Below are positions 13,948 to 21,052 of a stretch of 21,052 nucleotides of DNA, one piece after another. Every line of letters starts with the position of its first letter. The stretch's first letter is position 1. Under the pieces are notes generated by a model. It saw only the letters and a program-made list of their open reading frames with translations, was not told the DNA's origin and did no database searches. Made by a program: the position numbers and the translations under genes. The stretch is from CAYRTV01 sp964505785 (GTDB lineage: Bacteria; Acidobacteriota; Aminicenantia; Aminicenantales; Aminicenantaceae): assembly GCA_964505785.1 (NCBI GenBank), contig CAZDJZ010000033.1:1-21052 (forward strand). Reading direction: 5' to 3'.

Positions 13948-15075
13948 ATGTACGCTTTAAATAAAATTCTCGAGCAATCCGGATTCGCCAACCTCAGTTG
14001 GGGAAACTGGGTTATGTTTTTGGTGGGCGGAATTCTGATTTATTTGGCGATCACCAAAAAATATGAACCGCTTCTCTTGATCCCAATCGGGTTCGGAACC
14101 ATTCTAGCCAACCTGCCCCTGGCGGATATGGGATCTTACGGAGAGGGGATTATCGCCTTGATTTATAACCAGGGGATTAAAACGGAACTTCTTCCGCCGC
14201 TCATCTTTCTCGGCGTGGGAGTCTTGACGGATTTTCGGCCCCTCCTGGGAAGGCCCTTGACCTTTCTGCTCGGAGCAGCAGCCCAAATAGGGATTTTTGT
14301 CGCTGCCTTGGGTGCAGCCTATGTTCTCGGATTTGATTTTAAGGAGGCGGCATCCATCGGGATTATAGGCGGTGCGGACGGCCCCACATCCATCTTTCTG
14401 GCCGCGCAGCTGGCTCCCCACCTTCTGGGACCCATCGCTATAGCCGCCTACAGCTACATGTCGCTGGTTCCCATTATTCAGCCGCCCATTATCCGCATGC
14501 TGACCACCAAAAAAGAAAGAGTCATTGATATGCCGCAGGCTATTCCGGTTTCCCAGACAGCCGTCATCCTTTTTCCCATAGTCACCGGTGTCGTCGCATC
14601 CTTGGCGGTTCCTTCCTGTGCGCCTCTTGTCGGCATGCTGATGTTCGGAAACCTGCTTAAAGAATCCAAGGTGACGGAACGTTTGCGCAAGACCGCAGGA
14701 GGTGCATTGACGGATATTGTTACCATATTTTTGGGGATTTCCGTCGGCGCCACCATGTATGCTGACCAGTTTTTAAACGTGAGAACACTTTATATTCTGA
14801 TTCTGGGAGCGGTTGCTTTTTCCTTCAGTACAGCCGGAGGGATTGTTTTCGCTAAAATCATCAATCTGTTTATGCGATCCGAAAAAAAGATCAATCCCTG
14901 TATCGGTGCGGCCGGCGTGTCCGCAGTTCCCATGGCCGCCCGGGTGGTCCAGAATTTTGTATCCGGGCAGACAGAGGGACGGGTTAATCCCTTGATGCCT
15001 GCCATGGGCCCCAATGTGGCCGGGGTCATCGGTTCGGCGATTGCAGCCGGCATGTTTCTCACATTCTTGGGTTAA
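13948..15075 (+). CDS. oadB: Na+-translocating decarboxylase beta subunit (OadB/GcdB/MmdB family)
   Basis: The 375-residue integral membrane protein has ten or so hydrophobic segments. It carries the family hallmarks FLGVGVLTDFRPLL (87-100), GGADGPTSIF (141-150) with the conserved aspartate D144 in the Na+ site region, SYMSLVPIIQPP (169-180) and, near the end, NPCIGAAGVSAVP and LMPAMGPNVAGVIGSA. The subunit decarboxylates carboxybiotin on the alpha subunit and exports Na+ across the inner membrane, so the cell gains a sodium gradient from a fermentative decarboxylation. ATG 13948 lies 8 bases after the oadA stop; no strong ribosome binding site is visible, so translation is probably coupled. 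Length is normal for the family. Confidence 0.93.
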   Translation: MYALNKILEQSGFANLSWGNWVMFLVGGILIYLAITKKYEPLLLIPIGFGTILANLPLADMGSYGEGIIALIYNQGIKTELLPPLIFLGVGVLTDFRPLLGRPLTFLLGAAAQIGIFVAALGAAYVLGFDFKEAASIGIIGGADGPTSIFLAAQLAPHLLGPIAIAAYSYMSLVPIIQPPIIRMLTTKKERVIDMPQAIPVSQTAVILFPIVTGVVASLAVPSCAPLVGMLMFGNLLKESKVTERLRKTAGGALTDIVTIFLGISVGATMYADQFLNVRTLYILILGAVAFSFSTAGGIVFAKIINLFMRSEKKINPCIGAAGVSAVPMAARVVQNFVSGQTEGRVNPLMPAMGPNVAGVIGSAIAAGMFLTFLG

Positions 15076-15128
15076 AGAGAATTTATATCAATACTTCCAG
15101 TCAATAGGGAAGCGTTTTCTGGCCAGAT

Positions 15129-15157
15129 TTGCAAAAATATCGCAATATTTTTATGAA
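15129..15157 (+). promoter_or_regulatory. Candidate promoter with an internal palindrome, upstream of the propeller lipoprotein
   Basis: TTGCAA (15129-15134), 17-base spacer, TATGAA (15152-15157). The perfect inverted repeat AAAAATAT-CGCA-ATATTTTT (15133-15152) fills the spacer. It could be an operator, or alternatively an AT-only hairpin ending the oad transcript. Confidence 0.35.
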
Positions 15158-15202
15158 TAATTCAGGTTAAGTAAAAAAAGGAAAATGATGAAAGGGGGAC
15201 CA

Positions 15203-16303
15203 ATGCGATGTAAATCAATCATTTTTATGTTAGCTGTGTTTCTGTGCATATCCTGCGGGACCGAAAAGAAAGAGACCGCCAAGATCGAAATGGAAAATGG
15301 TGTGGAAGTCATTCGGAATCCGGTGGAGCCGCTTTACAGAGCGGATGCCTGCACGGTAACAGAAGATTTCACCATCGGAGCCAGAGAGGGTGATCCAGAG
15401 TATATGTTCCAAAAGCTGTATACATTGGCAGTCAATGATGAAGGGGATATCTATGTCCTGGATTATCAAGCAAAGCATATTAAAATGTTCGATTCAAAAG
15501 GCACATATCTCACTACCATCGGCGCTCCCGGGCAGGGGCCTGGGGAGCTGGAGGCCCCCAGGCGGATGGTGTGGACAGAGCGTAACGGCTTGGTAGTCGG
15601 TGATCTTAGTCGCATATCCTGTTTTGACTGTGATGGAAATTTTATAAGAAATATCCCCATGAAGGGAATGGGTATATTTACCGATATGGATAACGAAGGA
15701 AACCTATTAATTGTGGATATTCTCATGGAAGAAGGCGTTTATGCCGTAAAAAAAGTTGATCCCCAATTCGATTTAATCTGCGACTTAGGAAAATCACCTC
15801 TTATGAGCACAATAATGGAGAAAGGATTCCGCAATCCTTTTTTTACTCTTATCCGGACTGATATCATTAATGGCAGCCAAGTGGTGACAGGCTATGCCGG
15901 AGAAGGATATATTCTCAAAATCTATGATTCTAAGGGAAATCTTGTCCGCAGGATTGAAAAGGAATATATTCCTTTAAAGATCACACAGGAAGATATTAAA
16001 GAACGGACAGAGGGTGACGAACCGGACAGAAATTATGAATATAAGATTCCCAACCATTTTCCCCCTTTCATGACTTTATCATCGGATGATGAAGGCCGAA
16101 TTTGGGTGAATACCTGGGAAAAAACCGCGGACAGGATGAAGACCTATTTCGATGTATTTGACAATAACGGGATCTATAAGGCGAAAGTTCCGTTAAAGTC
16201 CAATCCACTGGTAATCAAAAACAACAAACTATACACCATCGAAGAAGACGAAGAAGGATACCAGTACGTTAAGCGCTATTCGATTAAGTGGGATTTGAAG
16301 TGA
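15203..16303 (+). CDS. Six-bladed beta-propeller lipoprotein
   Basis: The 366-residue protein starts MRCKSIIFMLAVFLCISCG, a signal peptide ending in CISC, an imperfect lipobox (cysteine instead of leucine at -3), so outer-membrane or surface lipid anchoring is likely but not certain. Blade motifs include LAVNDEGDIYVLD (75-87) followed by IKMFDSKG, then APGQGPGEL (108-116), the family signature, and later SDDEGRIWV. The role is unknown; ligand or partner binding outside the cell is the usual guess. I chose ATG 15203 because AAAGGGGGACCA precedes it; ATG 15185 or 15188 is also possible, behind AAAAAAAGGAAA. It follows the decarboxylase genes after 127 bases but probably has its own promoter. 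It is a distant paralogue of the protein at 7280-8416. Confidence 0.8.
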   Translation: MRCKSIIFMLAVFLCISCGTEKKETAKIEMENGVEVIRNPVEPLYRADACTVTEDFTIGAREGDPEYMFQKLYTLAVNDEGDIYVLDYQAKHIKMFDSKGTYLTTIGAPGQGPGELEAPRRMVWTERNGLVVGDLSRISCFDCDGNFIRNIPMKGMGIFTDMDNEGNLLIVDILMEEGVYAVKKVDPQFDLICDLGKSPLMSTIMEKGFRNPFFTLIRTDIINGSQVVTGYAGEGYILKIYDSKGNLVRRIEKEYIPLKITQEDIKERTEGDEPDRNYEYKIPNHFPPFMTLSSDDEGRIWVNTWEKTADRMKTYFDVFDNNGIYKAKVPLKSNPLVIKNNKLYTIEEDEEGYQYVKRYSIKWDLK

Positions 16304-16368
16304 CGGACTTGGACGGAAGCGTGAAAAGGGGTTGTAGAAAAAGTTACATGGCATATTGGTCCGGAAAG

Positions 16369-16377
16369 TGATAATAT
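16369..16377 (+). promoter_or_regulatory. Extended -10 promoter of the toxin-antitoxin pair
   Basis: TGATAATAT is an extended -10 element (TGn followed by TAATAT, 16372-16377). No good -35 box is needed or seen. Transcription would start near 16384, about 22 bases before the first gene. Confidence 0.5.
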
Positions 16378-16405
16378 AAAACAAAATATACAAGATGGGC
16401 TTTGT

Positions 16406-16804
16406 ATGAAGGATAAGATTATTTCCACCGTTTCTGATTGTCTCCATCAGAATAAGTCTATTATTTTTGCTTATTTTTTCGGATCGTTTCCAAATGAGGA
16501 AAAATATTCCGATATTGATATAGGAATTTATCTTAAATATGAACCGGCTAATCCTTTTGCTGTTACTTCTGAGCTAAAGACCTTCATCTCAAGAAAACTT
16601 CAGGAACATAGTATTCCTTTTATTGCAGACAAAATTGACATCGTCATCATAAATTTCATGTCTTTTACTTTTGTGCACCGAATTTTCCGGGCGGGAACAT
16701 TAATTTTGGACAGAAACCCAGAGCTGCGGGCGGATTTAATGGAGAATAACAGCATTAAAATACGGGAATGCCTGGGTATATTGAAAGAGGCGGAGTTTCT
16801 ATGA
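16406..16804 (+). CDS. mntA: MntA-type nucleotidyltransferase antitoxin
   Basis: The 132-residue protein has the minimal nucleotidyltransferase signature: GSF (26-28) and SDIDIGIY (35-42) with D36 and D38, and a likely third metal-binding aspartate D78 in KIDIVII. In HepT/MntA (type VII) systems this antitoxin adds AMP units to a tyrosine of the HEPN toxin and so inactivates it. It lies directly before the HEPN gene with an ATGA overlap, the usual arrangement for the pair. Length is normal. The ribosome binding site is weak; the extended -10 promoter lies just upstream. The motif spacing (GSX8DXD) is slightly shorter than in the best studied member, within the range of MNT proteins. Confidence 0.88.
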   Translation: MKDKIISTVSDCLHQNKSIIFAYFFGSFPNEEKYSDIDIGIYLKYEPANPFAVTSELKTFISRKLQEHSIPFIADKIDIVIINFMSFTFVHRIFRAGTLILDRNPELRADLMENNSIKIRECLGILKEAEFL

Positions 16805-17229
16805 GGTTAGATAAGAACCGGCTTCAGAAATATCTCTTGGATATTAAATCCAGGGTTTTAGAAATTGAAGACCTATTAAAGGAATATGATTCGGGAGATC
16901 TTTTAGATAGCCCCTGGCTTCTGAAAGGATTGAAATATCTTCTGATCGAATTAGCTGAAATCATGGCCAATGTGATAACACATGTATTAACCCGGGATAA
17001 GGGAGAAAGTGTATCCGGGTACGTGGAAATGATAGTCCGTGCAGGTGAAAAAGGTATTATTTCAGAATCCTTGAGTCATAAGTTGAAACCCTTTTTTGAT
17101 TTCAGGAATTCTTTGGTTCACCGGTATTGGATTATTTCGGATGAGAAATTGATAAAATTGGTTCAGGAAAACTATAAGGATTTCCTTCTCTTCATAGAAG
17201 AGATTGAAGGCTATTTGAAGTCACGCTGA
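16801..17229 (+). CDS. hepT: HepT-type HEPN ribonuclease toxin (DUF86)
   Basis: The 142-residue, all-helical protein carries RNSLVHRY (102-109), the RX4HXY motif of HEPN ribonucleases, with R102 and H107 as catalytic residues and Y109 as the target of AMP addition by MntA. Helix YLLDIKSRVLEIEDLL at the N-terminus and WLLKGLKYLLIELAEI (39-54) fit the DUF86 fold. HepT toxins cut RNA, often tRNA, when not modified. The start is ATG 16801, overlapping the antitoxin stop, with GAGGCGGAG just upstream; the frame is open further up but only inside mntA. Reversed roles of the two genes have been reported in some studies, but catalytic motifs here support this one. Confidence 0.88.
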   Translation: MRLDKNRLQKYLLDIKSRVLEIEDLLKEYDSGDLLDSPWLLKGLKYLLIELAEIMANVITHVLTRDKGESVSGYVEMIVRAGEKGIISESLSHKLKPFFDFRNSLVHRYWIISDEKLIKLVQENYKDFLLFIEEIEGYLKSR

Positions 17230-17246
17230 AGCTGCGGGTTTTTATT

Positions 17247-17459
17247 TTATTTTGCTTTATTCTTCCACGGCCACCGTCCTGTTAGTTCCACTTCCAAGGT
17301 GAAACTCAAGAAAGTACGGATGAGCACGATGAGTGCCAGGACTCCGATTGTTCTGAAATTTAGTTCAACCGCAACAGTATGTATAATATCCGCGGCAACC
17401 AGGAATTCCAAGCCCAGCACCTCGCATCTGTTGCTATCTTGACCCGATAATATTGACAA
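17247..17459 (-). pseudogene. DUF1622 membrane protein, C-terminal remnant
   Basis: From about residue 15 of this 70-residue frame the sequence LGLEFLVAADIIHTV, IGVLALIVLIRTFLSF and EVELTGRWPW is that of the conserved C-terminal half of DUF1622 membrane proteins. The N-terminal half with the first membrane helix is not found in any frame upstream, and the first codon in the frame is only a TTG with no ribosome binding site. The next minus frame (17360-17566) shows no DUF1622 pattern. It is therefore a truncated remnant between the toxin-antitoxin pair and the hydrolase fusion. The rest of 17230-17599 shows nothing else. Confidence 0.6.
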
Positions 17460-17599
17460 GCAAACATGCTTCCGATGATCCTGAACCTTATAAATAAGAA
17501 TTCGATTCGCAAAGAACCAGGGCGAATCATCATTCCAATAATACGGCTGCTATATTTTTGAAGCAATGGTGACGAATGCCCTTTTTAATCGATGGAGGA

Positions 17600-19291
17600 T
17601 TATGGGAAGATCATTTTTTCCTTTAAGCGGGTTTCTTCTTTTTTAATGATTGGCTGCAATTCTACGTATGTGGATTTCAAATATTCTCTCATTTCTTGTA
17701 ATGAAATAATCCAAGGCTGCCATATTGTTGGATTTTTTATATTTCCATTTGTGTCTTTTTCGCCAAAGGAGGGAAAATATACATATGGCCACATGAGTTT
17801 ACATCCAGATTTATAACACATGGCTTGATGCATCCTGTTATTCTGATTGATTAGAAACACCATGTAAGGAGTTCGGAGCAGAACACATAACTCCACCATC
17901 TTTCGAAATGTTATTGTCATGGCCTTCATATTTTCGGCTCTGTGTGAGGTCGGTTCAACACTATTTTTGGGAAAAACGTATTTATTCTTTTTTTTATCGA
18001 TTAGATGCGGGTAAGTCATAGGTTGAATCATTTGGTGTTTGAAATTATGGATATCCTGGTCAACAAATTGTGCATCTTCGGTCGGAAGGGATTTTTGGAT
18101 GTTATTCTTTATAACAAGGCGTACATAGCATCCGATTTGGGAATGACAATTTTTTTTATCATTCGTCATCGAATTTTTCACAGTTATTAGATGATATGAA
18201 TCAGGCTCGTATTTTTTATCGACTTCTCTTCTAAACGCCAAATTCTTATTCAATAGCGATTCGCCATACCATTTGGCAAGAGTATCGATGTATTGTTTAG
18301 TCATTTCATCTTTGGGATTTTCATTAAAAACATAGCTCAGAAAATCAGCCAGTCTATTCGATTTGTTTAGAATGGTCATTTTCTTTGTTAAAAGATGATT
18401 TGTCGATTGGAGAAGTTGAATAGAATTAAGGTGGGGAGCCTTTTTTATTTCATCTGTGCTAAAGAATTCTTCAACAATTCTAAATGCTCCGTTGAAATTT
18501 TCAAGATGGTTTAGATGATCCGTATTTTTTATTGTTGTGAAATAACAGCGATGAAATAGTTTTGCCACTTTCAAACAACTTTCGGGAGGAGTGAAAACGT
18601 CATGTTCTCCGGTGAAGATAAGTGTTTTTACATCAGAGATCTGATTGGCCAGTAATTCGGAATTAAAAAGCCTAATTGAGCCGTTGATGAAGTGAATTTT
18701 TTCTTTCTCTGTTAATTTTTGAAGTGATGTTTCCAGAACCTTATGCGCAAACTTTTTTTTTTCGATTTTAACATTCGCTTCTGTATTTAATAAAACATCG
18801 GCTGCTTCCGATGCAAATGACTTAATCTTTTTCTTTTTAAGAAAATCTATTGCTTTAAGTATTCGTTTTTGATGTATCTCTTGGATGTTTTTCATTGCAC
18901 CGGATAGAACGAGGTGATCGATCAATTCAGGATACATCTGTGCCATCCTTACAGCAAGCGGAGTGGCATAAGACGCAGCAAAGATGTTCACGTTGTTTAT
19001 ATTCAGTTTTTTCAGAAGCAATTTAAGGCACTCGACTTGAAAGTCTAATGCTGTATTTTCCGGCAGGATGTCTCCATACCCCATACCGGGCAGATCCACT
19101 AATAAAACTGAAGATTTTTCTTTAAAGCGTTTGACAGCTCTTTTCCAAGAATCTAAATTTTGGAATGCTCCGTTTAAAAAAACAACAGGATGTATGATTT
19201 TTTTTGTATTCCTTATTATTCTAAACGCAAACGTATAGTTATTTTTTGATAAATGGCTAAGCGTTGTTGAAGAGTCGGAATTCAATTTCAT
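17600..19291 (-). CDS. RhlA-like alpha/beta hydrolase fused to a LuxI/FeeM-like acyltransferase domain
   Basis: The 563-residue protein has two parts. Residues 30-280 are an alpha/beta hydrolase: VVFLNGAFQ (36-44, oxyanion turn), VDLPGMGYG (65-73), nucleophile S107 in AASYA, acid D231 in GEHDVF and base H259 in NTDHL. Nucleophile-acid-base spacing and the HFINGS stretch (200-205) closely follow RhlA, the rhamnolipid enzyme that condenses two hydroxyacyl-ACPs. Residues from about 310 to 550 follow the layout of LuxI/FeeM/PEP-CTERM-associated acyltransferases: a variant E-x-x-S-H-R (446-451), a long helix MTITFRKMVELC, LINQNNRMHQAMCYKSG and WPYVYFPSFG. Such a fusion suggests coupled making and transfer of a hydroxyacyl group, which is inference. 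ATG 19291 was chosen over GTG 19309; neither has an ideal ribosome binding site. The gene stands alone on the minus strand. Confidence 0.65.
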   Translation of the reverse strand: MKLNSDSSTTLSHLSKNNYTFAFRIIRNTKKIIHPVVFLNGAFQNLDSWKRAVKRFKEKSSVLLVDLPGMGYGDILPENTALDFQVECLKLLLKKLNINNVNIFAASYATPLAVRMAQMYPELIDHLVLSGAMKNIQEIHQKRILKAIDFLKKKKIKSFASEAADVLLNTEANVKIEKKKFAHKVLETSLQKLTEKEKIHFINGSIRLFNSELLANQISDVKTLIFTGEHDVFTPPESCLKVAKLFHRCYFTTIKNTDHLNHLENFNGAFRIVEEFFSTDEIKKAPHLNSIQLLQSTNHLLTKKMTILNKSNRLADFLSYVFNENPKDEMTKQYIDTLAKWYGESLLNKNLAFRREVDKKYEPDSYHLITVKNSMTNDKKNCHSQIGCYVRLVIKNNIQKSLPTEDAQFVDQDIHNFKHQMIQPMTYPHLIDKKKNKYVFPKNSVEPTSHRAENMKAMTITFRKMVELCVLLRTPYMVFLINQNNRMHQAMCYKSGCKLMWPYVYFPSFGEKDTNGNIKNPTIWQPWIISLQEMREYLKSTYVELQPIIKKEETRLKEKMIFP

Positions 19292-19309
19292 ATCCTTTCT
19301 TTTAACCAC

Positions 19310-19718
19310 AACCTTTTTATTTTAATGGTTCCATTGTTTACCAATAATAATGTTTTAGGCTGTTAAAAAATATTTAAATGTAAAATGTAAATATAAAATA
19401 CATAAAAGAATGTATTATATGTTTAATTGCTATGTAATACAATAATTAAGATATACATGAATGTGATATAAATAAATTGTTAACAAACTAAGATTGCCGC
19501 AGATTTCGATTTGAAGCGAGAGCATAATCATTTGTTATCACTTGAACTGACCCATAAAATGAGCAATAATCAATTTGTTCTAAATAAATAAATTTAAATG
19601 TATAAATTCTTTACAAAAGAGAGTCAGAGTAGATTATAAAGTACTTGATTTTTAGATTTTTAATTATTTGATATTTCGATAACAAGGCGGATAGAAACGG
19701 ATAATAGAAGGAGGAACT
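19310..19718. other. AT-rich intergenic region between divergent genes
   Basis: About 409 bases very rich in A and T with no gene. It must hold the promoters of the hydrolase fusion (minus) and of the SBBP protein (plus), but TTGATT at about 19649 has no good partner and I assign none. No repeat array, riboswitch or terminator is recognised. Confidence 0.5.
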
Positions 19719-21052
19719 ATGAGAAAAACGAAGATGGGGATATGGATATTTTTGTTAATATTTGTATTTGGGGGTGAAGTCCATTTTGGGATGGAGATTA
19801 AAAATCCAAAAAAAATCTATACGGCGGGTTTTAAAGAAGAATATCAGAAGAGTGGGCTGCTTCAGTTGACATCTGGTTCCCATGTGCTGGGATTCGGTCA
19901 TGAGGGTTTTTATATTGCAACCGGCACACATATGCTGCGTATTGGATTCAGGGAACCTAATTCTGTCAGACCGGCCATTGGAGATGAATATGATGCCGAA
20001 TCCTGGCGGAATGGTCCTTTACAGCAGGTTTATTATAGAAATCTTTGGAATGGGGTGGATGCGGAATTTACCGAGGCGGATGCCGGGATATTGAAAAGCA
20101 CTTATTATGTTCAGCCATCAAGAGAATCGGGGAAATCCATTGATCAGATCCGGCTCCAATACAATGTACCTGTCAGGGTGAATGTGCATGGTGAATTGGT
20201 TTTGTCTTATGAAAACGGGCAATTCCTGGAATCCAAACCCATTGCCTGGCAATTTATTGACGGGGAAAAGATATTTGTTAATGCTAATTTTAAGCAGATC
20301 GATGAAAAGGAAGTAGGTTTTGTCGTTGAGGATTATGATGCCGGCATTGAATTAATCATAGACCCGGTCCTGCAATGGAACACTTTCATAGGCGGAGACG
20401 GCTGGGACCGCGGACATGGCATTGCGGTCGACAGCAGTGGGTATGTTTATGTAACAGGATACAGTGCGTCGTCGTGGGGAATTCCGGTCAGAGCCCACAG
20501 CGGCGGGCAATATGATGCTTATGTGGCTAAATTGAGCGTTGGGGGCCATTTGATGTGGAACACATTCCTGGGCGGGGCCCATGGGGATGAAGGCTGCAGT
20601 ATTGTTGTTGACGACAGTGGTTATGCTTATGTAACCGGCTGCAGTGCTTCAACCTGGGGAAGTCCGGTCAGAGCTCATAGCGGCGGTTACGATGCCTTCG
20701 TGGCCAAGCTGCATATCCTTGGATCTGTGCTGTGGAATACGTTTTTAGGAGGAACATCTTCTGATTTTGGTCGCGGAATTGACATCGACGGTAGCGGTAA
20801 TCTTTATATAGCAGGCCGCAGCAGGGCGGCCTGGGGGAGTCCGGTGTGGGCTTTTTCCGGGGGTTATGATGCCTTTGCATCTAAACTGAACTCCAGCGGA
20901 GTGCTGCAGTGGCATACATTCCTCGGAGGACCTGGTAATGATTATGGTAAGGGAACTGCAGTGGACGGCAGCGGCAATGTGTACATGGTCGGTTATAGTG
21001 TTTATGATATAAGAAAAATGGACGGAATAATCATTTGGGCATGGACAAAAAA
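19719..21052 (+). CDS. SBBP-repeat exported protein with DUF7948-like N-terminus (partial, open at window end)
   Basis: ATG 19719 follows GAAGGAGGAACT, an excellent ribosome binding site, and the frame is open to the last base (444 codons). A signal peptide (about 1-24, IWIFLLIFVFGG) is followed by a domain up to about residue 215 with VYYRNLWNGVDAEF, KSTYYVQP and a closing IELIIDP, the DUF7948 pattern that precedes SBBP repeats. From residue 218 come four repeats with tryptophans at 220, 280, 339 and 398, each WNTFLGG...GIAVDSSGYVYVTGYS...GGYDAFVAKL in form. The protein is probably a secreted or surface beta-propeller, and further repeats or a sorting domain would lie outside. The last 53 bases do not fit the repeat pattern. 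Confidence 0.8.
   Translation, partial: MRKTKMGIWIFLLIFVFGGEVHFGMEIKNPKKIYTAGFKEEYQKSGLLQLTSGSHVLGFGHEGFYIATGTHMLRIGFREPNSVRPAIGDEYDAESWRNGPLQQVYYRNLWNGVDAEFTEADAGILKSTYYVQPSRESGKSIDQIRLQYNVPVRVNVHGELVLSYENGQFLESKPIAWQFIDGEKIFVNANFKQIDEKEVGFVVEDYDAGIELIIDPVLQWNTFIGGDGWDRGHGIAVDSSGYVYVTGYSASSWGIPVRAHSGGQYDAYVAKLSVGGHLMWNTFLGGAHGDEGCSIVVDDSGYAYVTGCSASTWGSPVRAHSGGYDAFVAKLHILGSVLWNTFLGGTSSDFGRGIDIDGSGNLYIAGRSRAAWGSPVWAFSGGYDAFASKLNSSGVLQWHTFLGGPGNDYGKGTAVDGSGNVYMVGYSVYDIRKMDGIIIWAWTK
20370..20999 (+). repeat. Tandem SBBP repeats, 60/59/59-codon period
   Basis: The codons for the conserved tryptophan of W-x-TF-x-GG start at 20376, 20556, 20733 and 20910, giving periods of 180, 177 and 177 bases. 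Each unit encodes a Kelch/PQQ-like blade with VDxSGxxYxxGxS and, in the first three, WGxPVxAxSGG. The fourth unit is cut off after GYS. Confidence 0.8.

Noticed and set aside
17360..17566. Second minus frame as the missing half of DUF1622
   Set aside because: Its residues show no DUF1622 pattern and no hydrophobic first helix.
19310..19718. CRISPR leader or riboswitch in the AT-rich gap
   Set aside because: No regularly spaced repeats and no recognisable aptamer core; simple AT-richness only.

Overview
The window looks like chromosome from an uncultivated, probably Gram-negative, anaerobic bacterium. Several features recall Aminicenantota or neighbouring Acidobacteriota-like lineages: exported six-bladed beta-propeller proteins with a PGQGPGEL motif, an SBBP-repeat surface protein, an ECF sigma factor operon ending in a protein with a pseudopilin-like tail, and a biotin-dependent Na+-pumping decarboxylase. 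That placement is inference from gene content only. No transposase, integrase, rRNA, complete tRNA or CRISPR array is visible.

Layout. 1-675 holds the last codons of a leaving gene, a tmRNA-like T-arm fragment and a mosaic of decayed copies of sequences found intact at 4.7-5.0 kb and 7.3 kb. 676-1616 (minus) is a compact fluoride-resistance unit: sigma70-type promoter, fluoride riboswitch with its terminator, crcB, then a DUF190 gene. 1775-2180 (plus) is a small DUF6508 locus that may be frameshifted. 2323-4302 (minus) is a two-gene operon behind a strong promoter: a LuxI/FeeM-like acyltransferase and a radical SAM protein with C-terminal cysteines. 4435-4782 is a LolA-like C-terminal fragment whose N-terminus is read from a dispersed repeat. 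4896-7117 (minus) is an operon of ECF sigma factor, one-TM putative anti-sigma protein and a membrane protein with a GspG-like tail. 7280-10662 (minus) runs promoter, small membrane protein, ABC ATPase, ABC-2 permease, beta-propeller protein.

At about 10.7 kb transcription diverges. 10848-15075 (plus) is a biotin/decarboxylase cluster: biotin-protein ligase (birA), then OadG-, OadA- and OadB-like subunits. The ligase would biotinylate the C-terminal lysine of the alpha subunit, which transfers CO2 to biotin; the beta subunit would decarboxylate carboxybiotin and export Na+. A second propeller lipoprotein (15203-16303) and a HepT/MntA-type toxin-antitoxin pair (16406-17229) follow.

17247-17459 is a DUF1622 remnant. 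17600-19291 (minus) encodes an unusual fusion of an RhlA-like alpha/beta hydrolase with a LuxI/FeeM/PEP-CTERM-acyltransferase-like domain. After an AT-rich gap, 19719 to the window end is an SBBP-repeat exported protein still open at the edge. The most unusual content is the pair of unrelated-context acyl-transfer loci (3.5-4.1 kb and 17.6-19.3 kb), which may make N-acyl or hydroxyacyl small molecules.
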